From NCBI GenBank assembly GCA_903928275.1, contig CAIYQJ010000297.1, positions 1 through 13,945 of the forward strand: DNA of 13,945 nucleotides, in the 5' to 3' direction. Positions 5,654-12,947 of the stretch are shown one piece after another (positions within the stretch are counted from its first letter, which is position 1; every line of letters begins with the position of its first letter). The notes under the pieces were generated by a model, which worked only from the letters and a program-made list of their open reading frames with translations, was not told the origin of the DNA and ran no database searches. A program made the translations under genes and the position numbers. The stretch comes from an uncultured Chloroflexota bacterium (GTDB lineage: Bacteria > Chloroflexota > Limnocylindria > Limnocylindrales > CSP1-4).

Positions 5654-5878
5654 TTACTTCGTGACGACGATGTAGCTGACGAGCGAGAAGATCACGAACA
5701 GCGCGCCGAGCACGATCGTGAACTGCCACAGGCGCTTCTCGACGCCGCGGCGGCTCCGGTAGACGGCCGAGTCGCCGCCGAAAGTGCTGGACAGGCCCAC
5801 ACCGCGCGCCTGAAGAAGGATGGCGGCGATGAGCGCGATGCTGACGAGGATCTGGCCGATGGCCAGGAACGGATTCAC
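5654..5878 (-). CDS. secG: protein translocase subunit SecG
   Basis: A 74-residue SecG, the small accessory subunit of the SecYEG channel that aids SecA-driven export. It has two transmembrane segments: FLAIGQILVSIALIAAILLQ near the N terminus, and LWQFTIVLGALFVIFSLVSY near the C terminus. Between them is the family's cytoplasmic loop with Gly-rich GVGLSSTFGGDSAVYRSRRG. The GTG at 5878 is chosen because AGGAGG (5895-5890) lies 11 bases upstream and the length then fits the family; an ATG at 5944 would put the ribosome site and promoter inside the gene. It stands 130 bases after gpmI behind its own candidate promoter and 90 bases before the solute-binding protein gene. Confidence 0.93.
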   Translation of the reverse strand: MNPFLAIGQILVSIALIAAILLQARGVGLSSTFGGDSAVYRSRRGVEKRLWQFTIVLGALFVIFSLVSYIVVTK

Positions 5879-5909
5879 GGGTTCACGGTCCTCCTGGATG
5901 ATCGGCGCG

Positions 5910-5920
5910 ATGGTAGCACA
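5910..5920 (-). promoter_or_regulatory. candidate extended -10 promoter of secG
   Basis: The minus strand reads TGTGCTACCAT (5920-5910), containing TG-C-TACCAT, an extended -10. It lies 31 bases before the secG GTG, leaving a leader just long enough for the AGGAGG site. A 6-bp hairpin (5922-5940) and two 16-bp repeats (5941-5972) lie immediately upstream, where the -35 and activator sites would be. Confidence 0.5.
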
Positions 5921-5921
5921 G

Positions 5922-5940
5922 GGACGGGCCGGGGCCGTCC
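5922..5940. repeat. inverted repeat at the secG promoter
   Basis: GGACGG / CCGTCC with a 7-base GC-rich loop. It is placed just upstream of the candidate secG -10, so it could be an operator or the 3' hairpin of the gpmI transcript. There is no T run on the minus strand. Confidence 0.35.
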
Positions 5941-5972
5941 GCACGTTGGCCCGGGCGCACGTTGGCCCGGGC
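5941..5972. repeat. exact 16-bp tandem repeat upstream of secG
   Basis: GCACGTTGGCCCGGGC occurs twice with no spacer and no mismatch (5941-5956 and 5957-5972). Each copy ends in the palindrome GCCCGGGC. It lies 22 bases or more upstream of the candidate secG -10 and may be a pair of binding sites or a recent slippage duplication. Confidence 0.8.
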
Positions 5973-6008
5973 GCGCGATGACCGGCGCCCGGCGCGAATC
6001 GACGATGC

Positions 6009-7679
6009 TCAGGCTGGCTCCCCCGGCAGTGGCGCGGTCGAGCCCGGCGTCGGCGGCTCCACGAGCGACCGGCCGGTCATCCCGTCCCACCGCGGCAGGC
6101 CCGTGAGCGAGCAGATCGTGGGTGCGACGTCGGCGAGGACGCCGTCGCGGAGGTGCGCGCCCGCGACCGAGCGCCCGTAGAGCAGCAGGGGCACCGGGTT
6201 CAGGGAGTGCGCGGTCACCGGGTGACCGTTGGCATCGCGCATCTCGTCGGCGTTGCCGTGATCGGCCGTGATCGCCAGGAGCGCCCCGACGCCGGCCGGA
6301 TCGGCGGCCTCGACGGACGCCACGGCCGCCACGACGCGGGCGAGGCACCCGTCCACCACCTCGCACGCCCGGACGGTCGCGTCCCAGACCCCGGTGTGAC
6401 CCACCATGTCCGGGTTCGCGAGGTTCGCGACGATCAGGTCGAACCGCCCGGACGCGATCGCCTCCACGAGCGCGTCCGTGACGCCCTCCGCGCTCATCTC
6501 AGGGCGCAGGTCGTAGGTGGCGACCTTCTGGCTCGGGATGAGGACACGCTCCTCGCCCGGCCATGGGTCCTCCACGCCGCCGTTGAAGAAGTACGTGACG
6601 TGCGCGTACTTCTCCGTCTCCGCGACGTGGAGCTGATGCCACCCGGCGCGCGAAGCGACCTCCGCGAGCGACGTCGCGATCTCGGCCGGGAAGATGACGT
6701 GGACGGGCAGGTCCGCCTCGTACTCGGTCATCGTCGCGACGAAGAGCCCGGCCGGGACGGGTCCGTCCACGGCGCGGTCGAACGCGTCGAACGCCTCGTC
6801 GGCGAGCGCGTGGGTGAGCTCCCGCGCGCGATCGGCCCGGAAGTTGCAGTGGACGACGGCATCGCCGTCGCGGATCCGCCCGTCGACGCCGGCCACGAGG
6901 GTCGGCTTCACGAACTCGTCACCCTCGTCGCGCGCGTACGCCGCCTCGACCGCGGCCGTGGCCGTCGCGGCCGTGAACGGCGCGACCCCGTGCACGATCG
7001 CGCGATAGCCGGCGTCGACCCGCTCCCAGCGCTTGTCGCGGTCCATGGGGTAGTAGCGGCCCGCCACGGTCGCGATCCGCGCGTCCGGGTGGACGCGATC
7101 GAGCCGGGCCTCGAGGTCAGGCACGAAGTCGATCGCCGAGCGCGGTGGCGTGTCCCGGCCGTCGAGGATCGCATGGACGCGCACGGCCGTGACCCCGCGG
7201 CGCGCCGCGAGCTCCGCGGCGGCGACGAGGTGCCGGTCGTTCGCATGGACGCCGCCCGGGCCCACGAGGCTGATGAGGTGCAGGGGCCGTCCAGGCGCCG
7301 CGGCCCGGTCGCACGCCTCGAGGAGCGCGGGGCGCTCGAAGAACGCGCCGGTCGCGATGGCCGCGTCGATGCGCGGCAGGTCCTGGAGGACCGGACGGCC
7401 GGCGCCGATGTTCAGGTGGCCGACCTCGGAGTTGCCCATCTGGCCCGCGGGCAGCCCGACCGCGTCCTCCGACGCCCGCAGCGCGGCATGGGGCCATCGC
7501 GCCAGCAGTCCGCGCCACGTGGGCATGCGGGCGGCGACGATCGCGTCGGCCGCCCCCTCACGCCCGATCCCGAAGCCGTCGATGACGACGATGACCGCGG
7601 GGCGCGGCCGCCCCACCGGACCCGGCCGGGCCTCGGGCTCGCTCGATGCGCGGGGCGTGCGCGATCCGGCCGCGATCAC
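6009..7679 (-). CDS. gpmI: 2,3-bisphosphoglycerate-independent phosphoglycerate mutase
   Basis: A 556-residue cytoplasmic enzyme interconverting 3- and 2-phosphoglycerate in glycolysis and gluconeogenesis, using two metal ions and a phosphoserine. The motifs are complete: DGFGIG (34-39), catalytic Ser84 in MGNSEVGHLNIGAGR, then ILDGRDTPPRSA, AGRYYPMDRDKRWER, CNFRADRARELT, EKYAHVTYFFNGG, SQKVATYDLRPEMS, NLANPDMVGHTG and ITADHGNADEM. The GTG at 7679 overlaps the tpiA stop as GTGA, the same coupling used throughout this cluster, and adds about 25 residues before the conserved core. A GTG at 7616 would give a more typical N terminus but has no better ribosome site. The protein is somewhat longer than the usual 510 residues because of this lead and a Pro-rich tail. 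It is the last gene of the coupled block. Confidence 0.96.
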   Translation of the reverse strand: MIAAGSRTPRASSEPEARPGPVGRPRPAVIVVIDGFGIGREGAADAIVAARMPTWRGLLARWPHAALRASEDAVGLPAGQMGNSEVGHLNIGAGRPVLQDLPRIDAAIATGAFFERPALLEACDRAAAPGRPLHLISLVGPGGVHANDRHLVAAAELAARRGVTAVRVHAILDGRDTPPRSAIDFVPDLEARLDRVHPDARIATVAGRYYPMDRDKRWERVDAGYRAIVHGVAPFTAATATAAVEAAYARDEGDEFVKPTLVAGVDGRIRDGDAVVHCNFRADRARELTHALADEAFDAFDRAVDGPVPAGLFVATMTEYEADLPVHVIFPAEIATSLAEVASRAGWHQLHVAETEKYAHVTYFFNGGVEDPWPGEERVLIPSQKVATYDLRPEMSAEGVTDALVEAIASGRFDLIVANLANPDMVGHTGVWDATVRACEVVDGCLARVVAAVASVEAADPAGVGALLAITADHGNADEMRDANGHPVTAHSLNPVPLLLYGRSVAGAHLRDGVLADVAPTICSLTGLPRWDGMTGRSLVEPPTPGSTAPLPGEPA

Positions 7680-8467
7680 CCGGCGCTCGCCGCGAGACGC
7701 GCGGCGGCAGTGAGGGAGGCGCTCGCGACGATCCCCGCCATCTCGTCCCGCTTGAGCGAGGCCCCGCCCACGCGCGCCCCGTCGACCGCCGGCTCTCCGA
7801 AGAACTCGGCGGCGTTCGCCGCGGTGACGCTCCCACCGTAGAGCACGGGGAGGCTCTCGGCGAGCGACGGAGTCGCCATCTCCGCGACGACACGGCGGAT
7901 CGCGTCCGCCATCGCGGCCGCGTCTGCGCCGCGAGCGTTCCGGCCGGTCCCGATCGCCCAGACCGGCTCGTACGCGACGACGAGCCCGGCCGCCGCCAGC
8001 GCATCCGGGTCGATCCCGGCGAGACACGCGCGGACCTGCCCGGTCACGACCTCCTCGGCCCGCCCTGCGTCGCGGTCGGCGAGCAGCTCGCCCACGCAGA
8101 CGATCGGTCGAAGGCCGCTGTCGAGGGCACGTGCGAGCTTGCGGTTGACGAGGGCGTCGGTCTCGCCGGCGTCGCGACGACGCTCCGAGTGGCCGAGGAT
8201 CACCCAGGTCGCGAGGCCCGCGAGCATCGGGGCGGACGTCTCCCCCGTGTACGCGCCGGCAAGCTCCTGGTGGACGTTCTGGGCGCCCACCTCGATACCC
8301 GTCCCCGCGACAGCGTCACGGACGGCCGCGAGCGACAGGAACGGCGGGCAGATCACGCGGATCACGTCCGGGTGATCGCTCGCCGCCGCGATGATCCCCG
8401 CGAGGGCGGCAGCGTCCGCGGGTGTGGTGTTCATCTTCCAGTTGGCAGCGACGATCAGAGGTCTCAT
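7676..8467 (-). CDS. tpiA: triosephosphate isomerase
   Basis: A 263-residue cytoplasmic TIM-barrel enzyme interconverting dihydroxyacetone phosphate and glyceraldehyde 3-phosphate. Substrate-binding Asn9 and Lys11 are in ANWKMN, the electrophile His93 is in ILGHSERR, the catalytic base Glu167 is in AYEPVWAIGTG, and the phosphate-binding YGGSV is near the C terminus. The ATG at 8467 overlaps the whiA stop as ATGA and gives the canonical MRPLIVAANWKMN start; a longer frame to 8518 is a shadow of whiA. gpmI follows by a GTGA overlap. gap and pgk, which in many related clusters stand between whiA and tpiA, are not present. Confidence 0.97.
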   Translation of the reverse strand: MRPLIVAANWKMNTTPADAAALAGIIAAASDHPDVIRVICPPFLSLAAVRDAVAGTGIEVGAQNVHQELAGAYTGETSAPMLAGLATWVILGHSERRRDAGETDALVNRKLARALDSGLRPIVCVGELLADRDAGRAEEVVTGQVRACLAGIDPDALAAAGLVVAYEPVWAIGTGRNARGADAAAMADAIRRVVAEMATPSLAESLPVLYGGSVTAANAAEFFGEPAVDGARVGGASLKRDEMAGIVASASLTAAARLAASAG

Positions 8468-9435
8468 GGGGACATCATGCCATCCGCAGCGTCCGAGCGG
8501 GCGGCTGGTACGGACCATTCATGCCGGCCGCTCCCGTGCCCGCGTCCGCTGCGGGCTCCCCGGCGCGCCGGGGAGCGACCGACCCGCTCTCCGTCGTCGT
8601 GGATGGCGAGCCACTCGAGGCGCTCGAGGGCCCGCTGGACGGCGGACCGGTGCACGCCGAGGCGCTCGGCGAGCTCCGTCAGGGTCGCCTCCGGCTCCTC
8701 GCGCCGCGCGTCCGCGACGCGGATCACCGCGGGCGGAAGGCTCGACAGGCGGCCCTCCGCGTCCAGGCGATCGATCGCCCGCACCTGTCGGACCGACGCG
8801 GCGACGGCGCGCTGGAGATTCGCCGATTCCGCGTTGATCACCCGGTTCAGGTCGCCGCGCAGCGAGCGCGCGACGCGGCGTGCCTCGAGCTCGAGGAGGC
8901 TCGCGCCGGCCCCGATCGACCGGAGGAAGATCCCGATCGTCTCGGAGCTCTTCCACGTGACGACGCCGCGACCGCGCCGCAGCCGCCAGCCGGCCGGCAT
9001 CCCGATCGAGGAGAGGTTGTGGACGAGGATGGGCGCCTCGTCCGGCGCGAGCACGAACTCGAGGTGGGCCCGCGAGACCGACAGGCTCAGTGACCCCCGG
9101 GCGAGGAAGAGGCCGCGCAGGTATGCCAGCCGGCAGTGGTCCGCGGCGTCCTCCCACGCGAAGGCGGACGCAGGATCCTCGCCGCCACGCCGGACGCGGT
9201 AGGCGCGGCGCCCGGCCGCCGGGAGGACGAGGCGTGGGCGGTCATCCGGCCGGCCTTCGTCCCGGCCGATCTCGCGGTCGAGCCGCATCGCGAGCCGGGC
9301 CACCGACGGCTCCCTCGTCACGAGCGACGCGCCGAGCCCGGCGATCTCGGCTCGCCGGTCGCAGGCCCTCGGCGGATCGATGCCGGCCAGCTCCGCCCGG
9401 AGCCCGGCGACGAGGTCGCGGTCGGAGTCGCTCAC
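8464..9435 (-). CDS. whiA: WhiA family DNA-binding protein
   Basis: A 323-residue WhiA homologue: a degenerate LAGLIDADG homing-endonuclease fold joined to a C-terminal helix-turn-helix. In streptomycetes WhiA controls sporulation genes; in Bacillus it affects division and chromosome segregation. Visible are the LAGLIDADG-like LRGLFLARGSLS (106-117), the conserved NRVINAESANLQRAVAASV (197-215), and an HTH at about 251-273 (TLTELAERLG followed by VHRSAVQRALERL). The HTH differs from the common SKSGVNHRLRK signature. About 50 Arg/Gly/Ser-rich residues follow it, whereas most WhiA proteins end soon after. The GTG at 9435 overlaps the yvcK stop as GTGA; the ATGA at the end couples to tpiA. The rapZ-yvcK-whiA order supports the call. 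Confidence 0.9.
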   Translation of the reverse strand: MSDSDRDLVAGLRAELAGIDPPRACDRRAEIAGLGASLVTREPSVARLAMRLDREIGRDEGRPDDRPRLVLPAAGRRAYRVRRGGEDPASAFAWEDAADHCRLAYLRGLFLARGSLSLSVSRAHLEFVLAPDEAPILVHNLSSIGMPAGWRLRRGRGVVTWKSSETIGIFLRSIGAGASLLELEARRVARSLRGDLNRVINAESANLQRAVAASVRQVRAIDRLDAEGRLSSLPPAVIRVADARREEPEATLTELAERLGVHRSAVQRALERLEWLAIHDDGERVGRSPARRGARSGRGHGSGRHEWSVPAARSDAADGMMSP

Positions 9436-10745
9436 GCGGTCCGCGCCACCGGCGACCGACGCCGCGCCGCGCCGGCTCCCTCGGAGACCTTCATGACCGC
9501 TGCGGCGAGGCGCACGGGATCGTGATGGTGCGGGTTGGTCGGGTCCACGACGTCCTCGATGACGAGGCGCGGCTCCTGGTGCGACGCCGGGGGCCACCGG
9601 AGGCGCACCGCCTCGACCTCGCCCTTCGTCGCCGGCGGCGGAAGCGCCTCCCCGTTCGCGAGGACGACGTCGACGATCCCGGGCGCCGTGTGCCGCTCGA
9701 GCGCCTCGACGTGGTCGGCGAGGTCGAAGCCCGCGGTCTCGCCCTGCTGCGTCGCGACGTTGCAGACATATATCCGCAGGGCGGGCGACGCGAGGATCGC
9801 GTCGCGGATCTCCGGGATGAGGAGCCCGGGCAGGATGCTCGTGAACAGGCTCCCGGGACCGATGACGATCACGTCCGCGTCGGCGATCGCCCGGAGCGCG
9901 TCCGCGGACGGGGCGATGTCATCCGGGGAAAGCCACACGCGCTGGATCCACCGCGTCTTCGCGATGACGGACTGCCCGTCCACCTCGCTGCCGTCGTAGA
10001 GCCGGGCATGGAGCACGGCGGGCGTCGGTGAGACCGGCACGACGTGCCCGCGGACGGCGAGGACGCGGTTCATCCGGCGGACGGACTCCTCGAAGTCGCC
10101 GCCGTCGATCTCGTACATCGCCGCCAGGAGCAGGTTGCCGATCGGGTGCCCGGCCAGGGTCCCGTCGCTCGCGTGGAACCGGTACTGGAGGAGGTCGCCC
10201 ATGAGGGGCTCCGCGTCCGCGAGCGCCACGAGGCAGTTGCGGATGTCGCCCACCGCGGGGAGCCCGATCTGCTCGCGCAGGCGTCCCGAGGACCCGCCGT
10301 CGTCCGCGACGCTCACGATCGCCGTGATGTTCGCCGTGTGCTCCTTGAGCCCGCGCAGCAGCGTCGAGAGCCCGGTGCCCCCGCCGATCGCGACGATGCG
10401 CGGTCCGCGCGAGAGGAATCGCTTCTGGTAGATCACCTCCACGAGCGGCTGGGCGCGCTCGTCGGCGAGGAATGGTCCCACGAGGACCTTCAGGAGCCGC
10501 CAGGCGCCGTACAGGAACACGCACGCGCCGAGGGCGAGCAGGATCGCGCCGCGCACGCCGTACGAGAGGAACTGGAGGGAGATGACCGACACGACGGACT
10601 GGAGCGGTCCGCCGACCTCGATGTCGCGGTAGAACTGGCGGAGCCCGAGAGCTCCGGCGAGCGCGAGGAGCACCAGGCCGAGGAACGCGACGAGCACCCA
10701 CCGCTTCACGCCGATCCCGGGCCGGAGCCACGGTCGGAGGTTCAT
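9432..10745 (-). CDS. yvcK: YvcK/CofD-like (gluconeogenesis factor family) protein with two N-terminal membrane segments
   Basis: A 437-residue protein of the YvcK/GlmR family. In Bacillus and relatives it binds UDP-GlcNAc and helps direct carbon into cell-wall precursors; enzymatic activity is uncertain. The domain begins at about residue 116 with IVAIGGGTGLSTLLRGLK, then SVADDGGSSGRLR, GDIRNCLVAL, GHPIGNLLLAAMYE, and IGPGSLFTSILPGLL. Before it, residues 16-35 and 60-85 are hydrophobic membrane segments, so this copy should be membrane-bound, unlike the soluble Bacillus protein. ATG 10745 overlaps the rapZ stop as ATGA; the frame is open further to 10856, but that part shadows rapZ. It ends with a His-rich NPHHHDP and an Arg-rich tail, and overlaps whiA by GTGA. 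Confidence 0.93.
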   Translation of the reverse strand: MNLRPWLRPGIGVKRWVLVAFLGLVLLALAGALGLRQFYRDIEVGGPLQSVVSVISLQFLSYGVRGAILLALGACVFLYGAWRLLKVLVGPFLADERAQPLVEVIYQKRFLSRGPRIVAIGGGTGLSTLLRGLKEHTANITAIVSVADDGGSSGRLREQIGLPAVGDIRNCLVALADAEPLMGDLLQYRFHASDGTLAGHPIGNLLLAAMYEIDGGDFEESVRRMNRVLAVRGHVVPVSPTPAVLHARLYDGSEVDGQSVIAKTRWIQRVWLSPDDIAPSADALRAIADADVIVIGPGSLFTSILPGLLIPEIRDAILASPALRIYVCNVATQQGETAGFDLADHVEALERHTAPGIVDVVLANGEALPPPATKGEVEAVRLRWPPASHQEPRLVIEDVVDPTNPHHHDPVRLAAAVMKVSEGAGAARRRSPVARTA

Positions 10746-11656
10746 GCTCGCTCGAGCTCCCGGTGGAAGACGGCGACCGGGATCCCCTCGCGCCCGCGCA
10801 GGCGACCGGCGAGCTCCTCCGCGACGACGATCGAACGGTGGTATCCGCCCGTGCACCCGATCGCGATCGTCAGTCGCGTCTTGCCCTCCTCGATGTAGGC
10901 CGGCACGAGCAGGCGGAGAAGGTCGTCGACGGCATCGACGAAACGCGCGGCGAGCGGCTGGTCGAGCACGTACGCGCGAACGGCGGTCGTGAGCCCCGAG
11001 AGCTGCTTCAGGTCCGGCACGTAGTACGGGTTCTTGAGGAACCGCACGTCGAGCACCATGTCCGCGTCGAGCGGCACCCCGAACTTGTATCCGAAGCTCA
11101 CGACCTGGACCATGAGCGTCGACGGCTCCGCATCGAGCGGCAAGTGGGCGAACAGCCGCTCGCGGAGCTCCCGGAGCGCAAGGTCGGACGTGTCCACGAT
11201 GACGTCGGCCGCATCGCGGACGCCCTGGAGCAATCGCCGCTCCTCCGCGATGGAGCCGGCGATGCCGCGCTGGTCCTCGAGCGGGTGGCGATGCCGTGTC
11301 TCCGAGAAGCGCCTGATGAGGACCTCGTCGCGGGCCTCCAGGAAGAGGACGCGCGGCCGGATCCCGCGCGACGCGAGGCTCTCCCGGATGGCGGCGAACG
11401 CGCTCTGCACGTCTCCCGACCGGATGTCCAGGACGATCGCCACGTGCTCGAAGCGGTCGGGCTCCTCGGCCACGAGCTCGCCGAGCGACGGCAGGAGCTC
11501 GCCGGGCAGGTTGTCCACGGTCGTGTAGCCGAGGTCCTCGAAGAGCTTCGTCGCGGCGGTCTTGCCCGCGCCCGACAGGCCGGTGAGCACGATGACGCTC
11601 TGCCGGGGTCCCGTATCTCGCCCGTCGTCGCGCACGGCGTCGTCGACGGGGATCAT
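10742..11656 (-). CDS. rapZ: RapZ/YvcJ family nucleotide-binding protein
   Basis: A 304-residue P-loop protein. The Walker A GLSGAGKT is at 26-33, followed by the family-typical DLGYTTVDNLPGELLP. The C-terminal domain contains VVSFGYKFGVPLDADMVLDV, RFLKNPYYVPDL and GCTGGYHRS, hallmarks of RapZ. In E. coli RapZ binds small RNAs GlmY/GlmZ and senses glucosamine-6-phosphate; the Gram-positive YvcJ hydrolyses GTP or ATP and its wider role is less clear. The variable residue in GCTGG-x-HRS is Tyr here. ATG 11656 overlaps the tatC stop as ATGA, with about 18 residues before the nucleotide-binding core. It overlaps yvcK by ATGA. A role in amino-sugar control is inferred from family and neighbours. 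Confidence 0.95.
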   Translation of the reverse strand: MIPVDDAVRDDGRDTGPRQSVIVLTGLSGAGKTAATKLFEDLGYTTVDNLPGELLPSLGELVAEEPDRFEHVAIVLDIRSGDVQSAFAAIRESLASRGIRPRVLFLEARDEVLIRRFSETRHRHPLEDQRGIAGSIAEERRLLQGVRDAADVIVDTSDLALRELRERLFAHLPLDAEPSTLMVQVVSFGYKFGVPLDADMVLDVRFLKNPYYVPDLKQLSGLTTAVRAYVLDQPLAARFVDAVDDLLRLLVPAYIEEGKTRLTIAIGCTGGYHRSIVVAEELAGRLRGREGIPVAVFHRELERA

Positions 11657-12447
11657 CGCCCGGTCACCCGGACGAGCCAGATCGACAGCTCGAAGAGGAC
11701 GTACATCGTGATGCCGAGGATGAGCGGGCTGATCGGATCGCCCCCGGGCGTCGCGACGGCGGCGACGATCGCGATGACGAGGATGGCCGGTCGCCTGCGG
11801 GCCGAGAGCGCCTGCGACGACACGATCCCGACCTTCGAGAGGAGCACGAGGACGATGGGGAACTCCATCGCGAGGCCGAACACGAGGAACAGCGTCGTGA
11901 CGAACCCGAAGTACGCCTCGGCGGTGATGAGCGCCTGCAGGTCCGGCGACTGGAAGCTCAGGAGGAACGCAGACGCGAAGGGCAGGATGAGGTAGGCGAC
12001 GATGACGCCGAGGACGAAGAACCCGAGCGCGAGCGGCACCCAGGGACGCGCGAGGTGGCGTTCCCGCGTTGTGAGCCCCGGCGACACGAACGCCCAGAGC
12101 TCGTAGAGGATGACCGGCATCGCGACGATGACGCCGAAGACCACCGCGAGCTTCACGTTGATCATGAACGCGTCGCCGAGCCCGGTGAAGACGAGTGGCT
12201 TGTCCGTGCCGAGCGGCGCCTTGAGGATCTCGATGATCCGGGGCGCAAGGAAGAACCCGACGGCGCTGCCGATCGCCACGGCGACGATCGTGATGACGAG
12301 GCGGTTGCGAAGCTCCGTCAGGTGATCGACGAGCGTCATCACCTTCTCGCCGCCGGACCCGGCCGCGCCCGTCGGGGGGTCGGCGACGACGGTGCCCTGG
12401 GCGCCGGGCGTGGTGGAGGGTTCGCGGAGCGCGTCCGCCTCGGCCAT
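11653..12447 (-). CDS. tatC: Sec-independent protein translocase subunit TatC
   Basis: A 264-residue multi-spanning membrane protein, the twin-arginine signal receptor of the Tat pathway. The conserved N-terminal segment MTLVDHLTELRNRL is at 37-50, followed by six predicted membrane helices. Typical motifs are FVSPGLTTRERHLARPWVPL in the first large loop, AYFGFVTTLFLVFGLAMEFP, and a C-terminal ATPGGDPISPLILGITMYVLFE. ATG 12447 lies 22 bases after tatA and gives a 36-residue Ala/Gly/Pro-rich cytoplasmic lead. An internal ATG at 12339, just before the conserved segment, is an alternative start. The stop overlaps the rapZ start as ATGA. Confidence 0.95.
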   Translation of the reverse strand: MAEADALREPSTTPGAQGTVVADPPTGAAGSGGEKVMTLVDHLTELRNRLVITIVAVAIGSAVGFFLAPRIIEILKAPLGTDKPLVFTGLGDAFMINVKLAVVFGVIVAMPVILYELWAFVSPGLTTRERHLARPWVPLALGFFVLGVIVAYLILPFASAFLLSFQSPDLQALITAEAYFGFVTTLFLVFGLAMEFPIVLVLLSKVGIVSSQALSARRRPAILVIAIVAAVATPGGDPISPLILGITMYVLFELSIWLVRVTGR

Positions 12448-12469
12448 GGTCGTCAGGGCCGGGGCGTCG

Positions 12470-12880
12470 TCAAGCCTGGGGCTGACCGACGACCGGTTCG
12501 GCGGCAGCCACACCCGCGGCGGTCTCTGCGGGCGCCGTCGGGGCGACAGGCGGGGCCGACGCGACGACGGGGGCGGGGGCGGCGATGGGCTGCGAGGCCA
12601 CTGGGGCCGGGGCGGGTGCGGGCGCGGCGGCGGCCACGACAGGCTCGGCGGCGGCCACGACGGGCACCGCGGCGACCACTGGAGCGGGCGGAGCGGGCGG
12701 AGCGGGCGTCGGCATGGTCGTCGCGGAGTTGACCGTGTCGGTCACGTCCTGCGTTGCCTTGCGGAACTCCTTGATGCTCTTGCCCACGGCCGCGCCCACG
12801 TCGGGCAGCTTGCCGGGTCCCAGGATCAGGAGCGCGATCACCAGGACGATGATCAGCTCGACGGGTCCGATGTTCGGCAT
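12470..12880 (-). CDS. tatA: Sec-independent translocase TatA/TatB-type protein
   Basis: A 136-residue pore-type Tat component. It has a short periplasmic N terminus (MPNIGPVE), one membrane helix (about 9-20), the hinge ILGPGKLPDVG (a Leu in place of the usual Phe of FGP), then an amphipathic helix GKSIKEFRKATQDV. The remaining 80 or so residues are an Ala/Pro/Val-rich tail made of near-repeats such as EPVVAAA and PAP, expected to be disordered in the cytoplasm. Three exact 9-bp tandem copies (12681-12707) encode part of it. Only one TatA/B-type gene is visible beside tatC, suggesting a minimal TatAC system, though others could lie elsewhere. A candidate promoter lies at the pyrF stop. TatA versus TatB cannot be settled from sequence alone. 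Confidence 0.9.
   Translation of the reverse strand: MPNIGPVELIIVLVIALLILGPGKLPDVGAAVGKSIKEFRKATQDVTDTVNSATTMPTPAPPAPPAPVVAAVPVVAAAEPVVAAAAPAPAPAPVASQPIAAPAPVVASAPPVAPTAPAETAAGVAAAEPVVGQPQA
12681..12707. repeat. 9-bp tandem repeat, three exact copies, inside tatA
   Basis: GGAGCGGGC occurs at 12681-12689, 12690-12698 and 12699-12707. On the coding minus strand each copy encodes Ala-Pro-Pro in the disordered tail of TatA. The period is a multiple of three, so copy-number change would keep the frame. Confidence 0.8.
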
Positions 12881-12947
12881 CGTTCGTGGGTCCCCTCGCG
12901 GTCCATGATCCGCGCGGCGGCCTCGCGCGACCGCCTCGCGTGGCGCC

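Noticed and set aside
3789..5729. Minus-strand open frame of 646 codons in another frame of the SBP gene
   Set aside because: The translation is dominated by Arg, Pro and Gly with no recognisable motifs. The frame ending at 3743 has the full binding-protein signature.
4478..6106. Long plus-strand open frame of 542 codons opposite the SBP gene and secG
   Set aside because: It is an antisense shadow of GC-rich coding DNA. The translation is Arg/Gly/Asp-rich with no domains, while the minus strand carries clear SBP and SecG motifs.
6153..9202. Two long overlapping plus-strand open frames opposite gpmI, tpiA and whiA
   Set aside because: Both are Arg/Asp/Val-rich antisense shadows with no ribosome sites; the minus strand encodes complete conserved enzymes.
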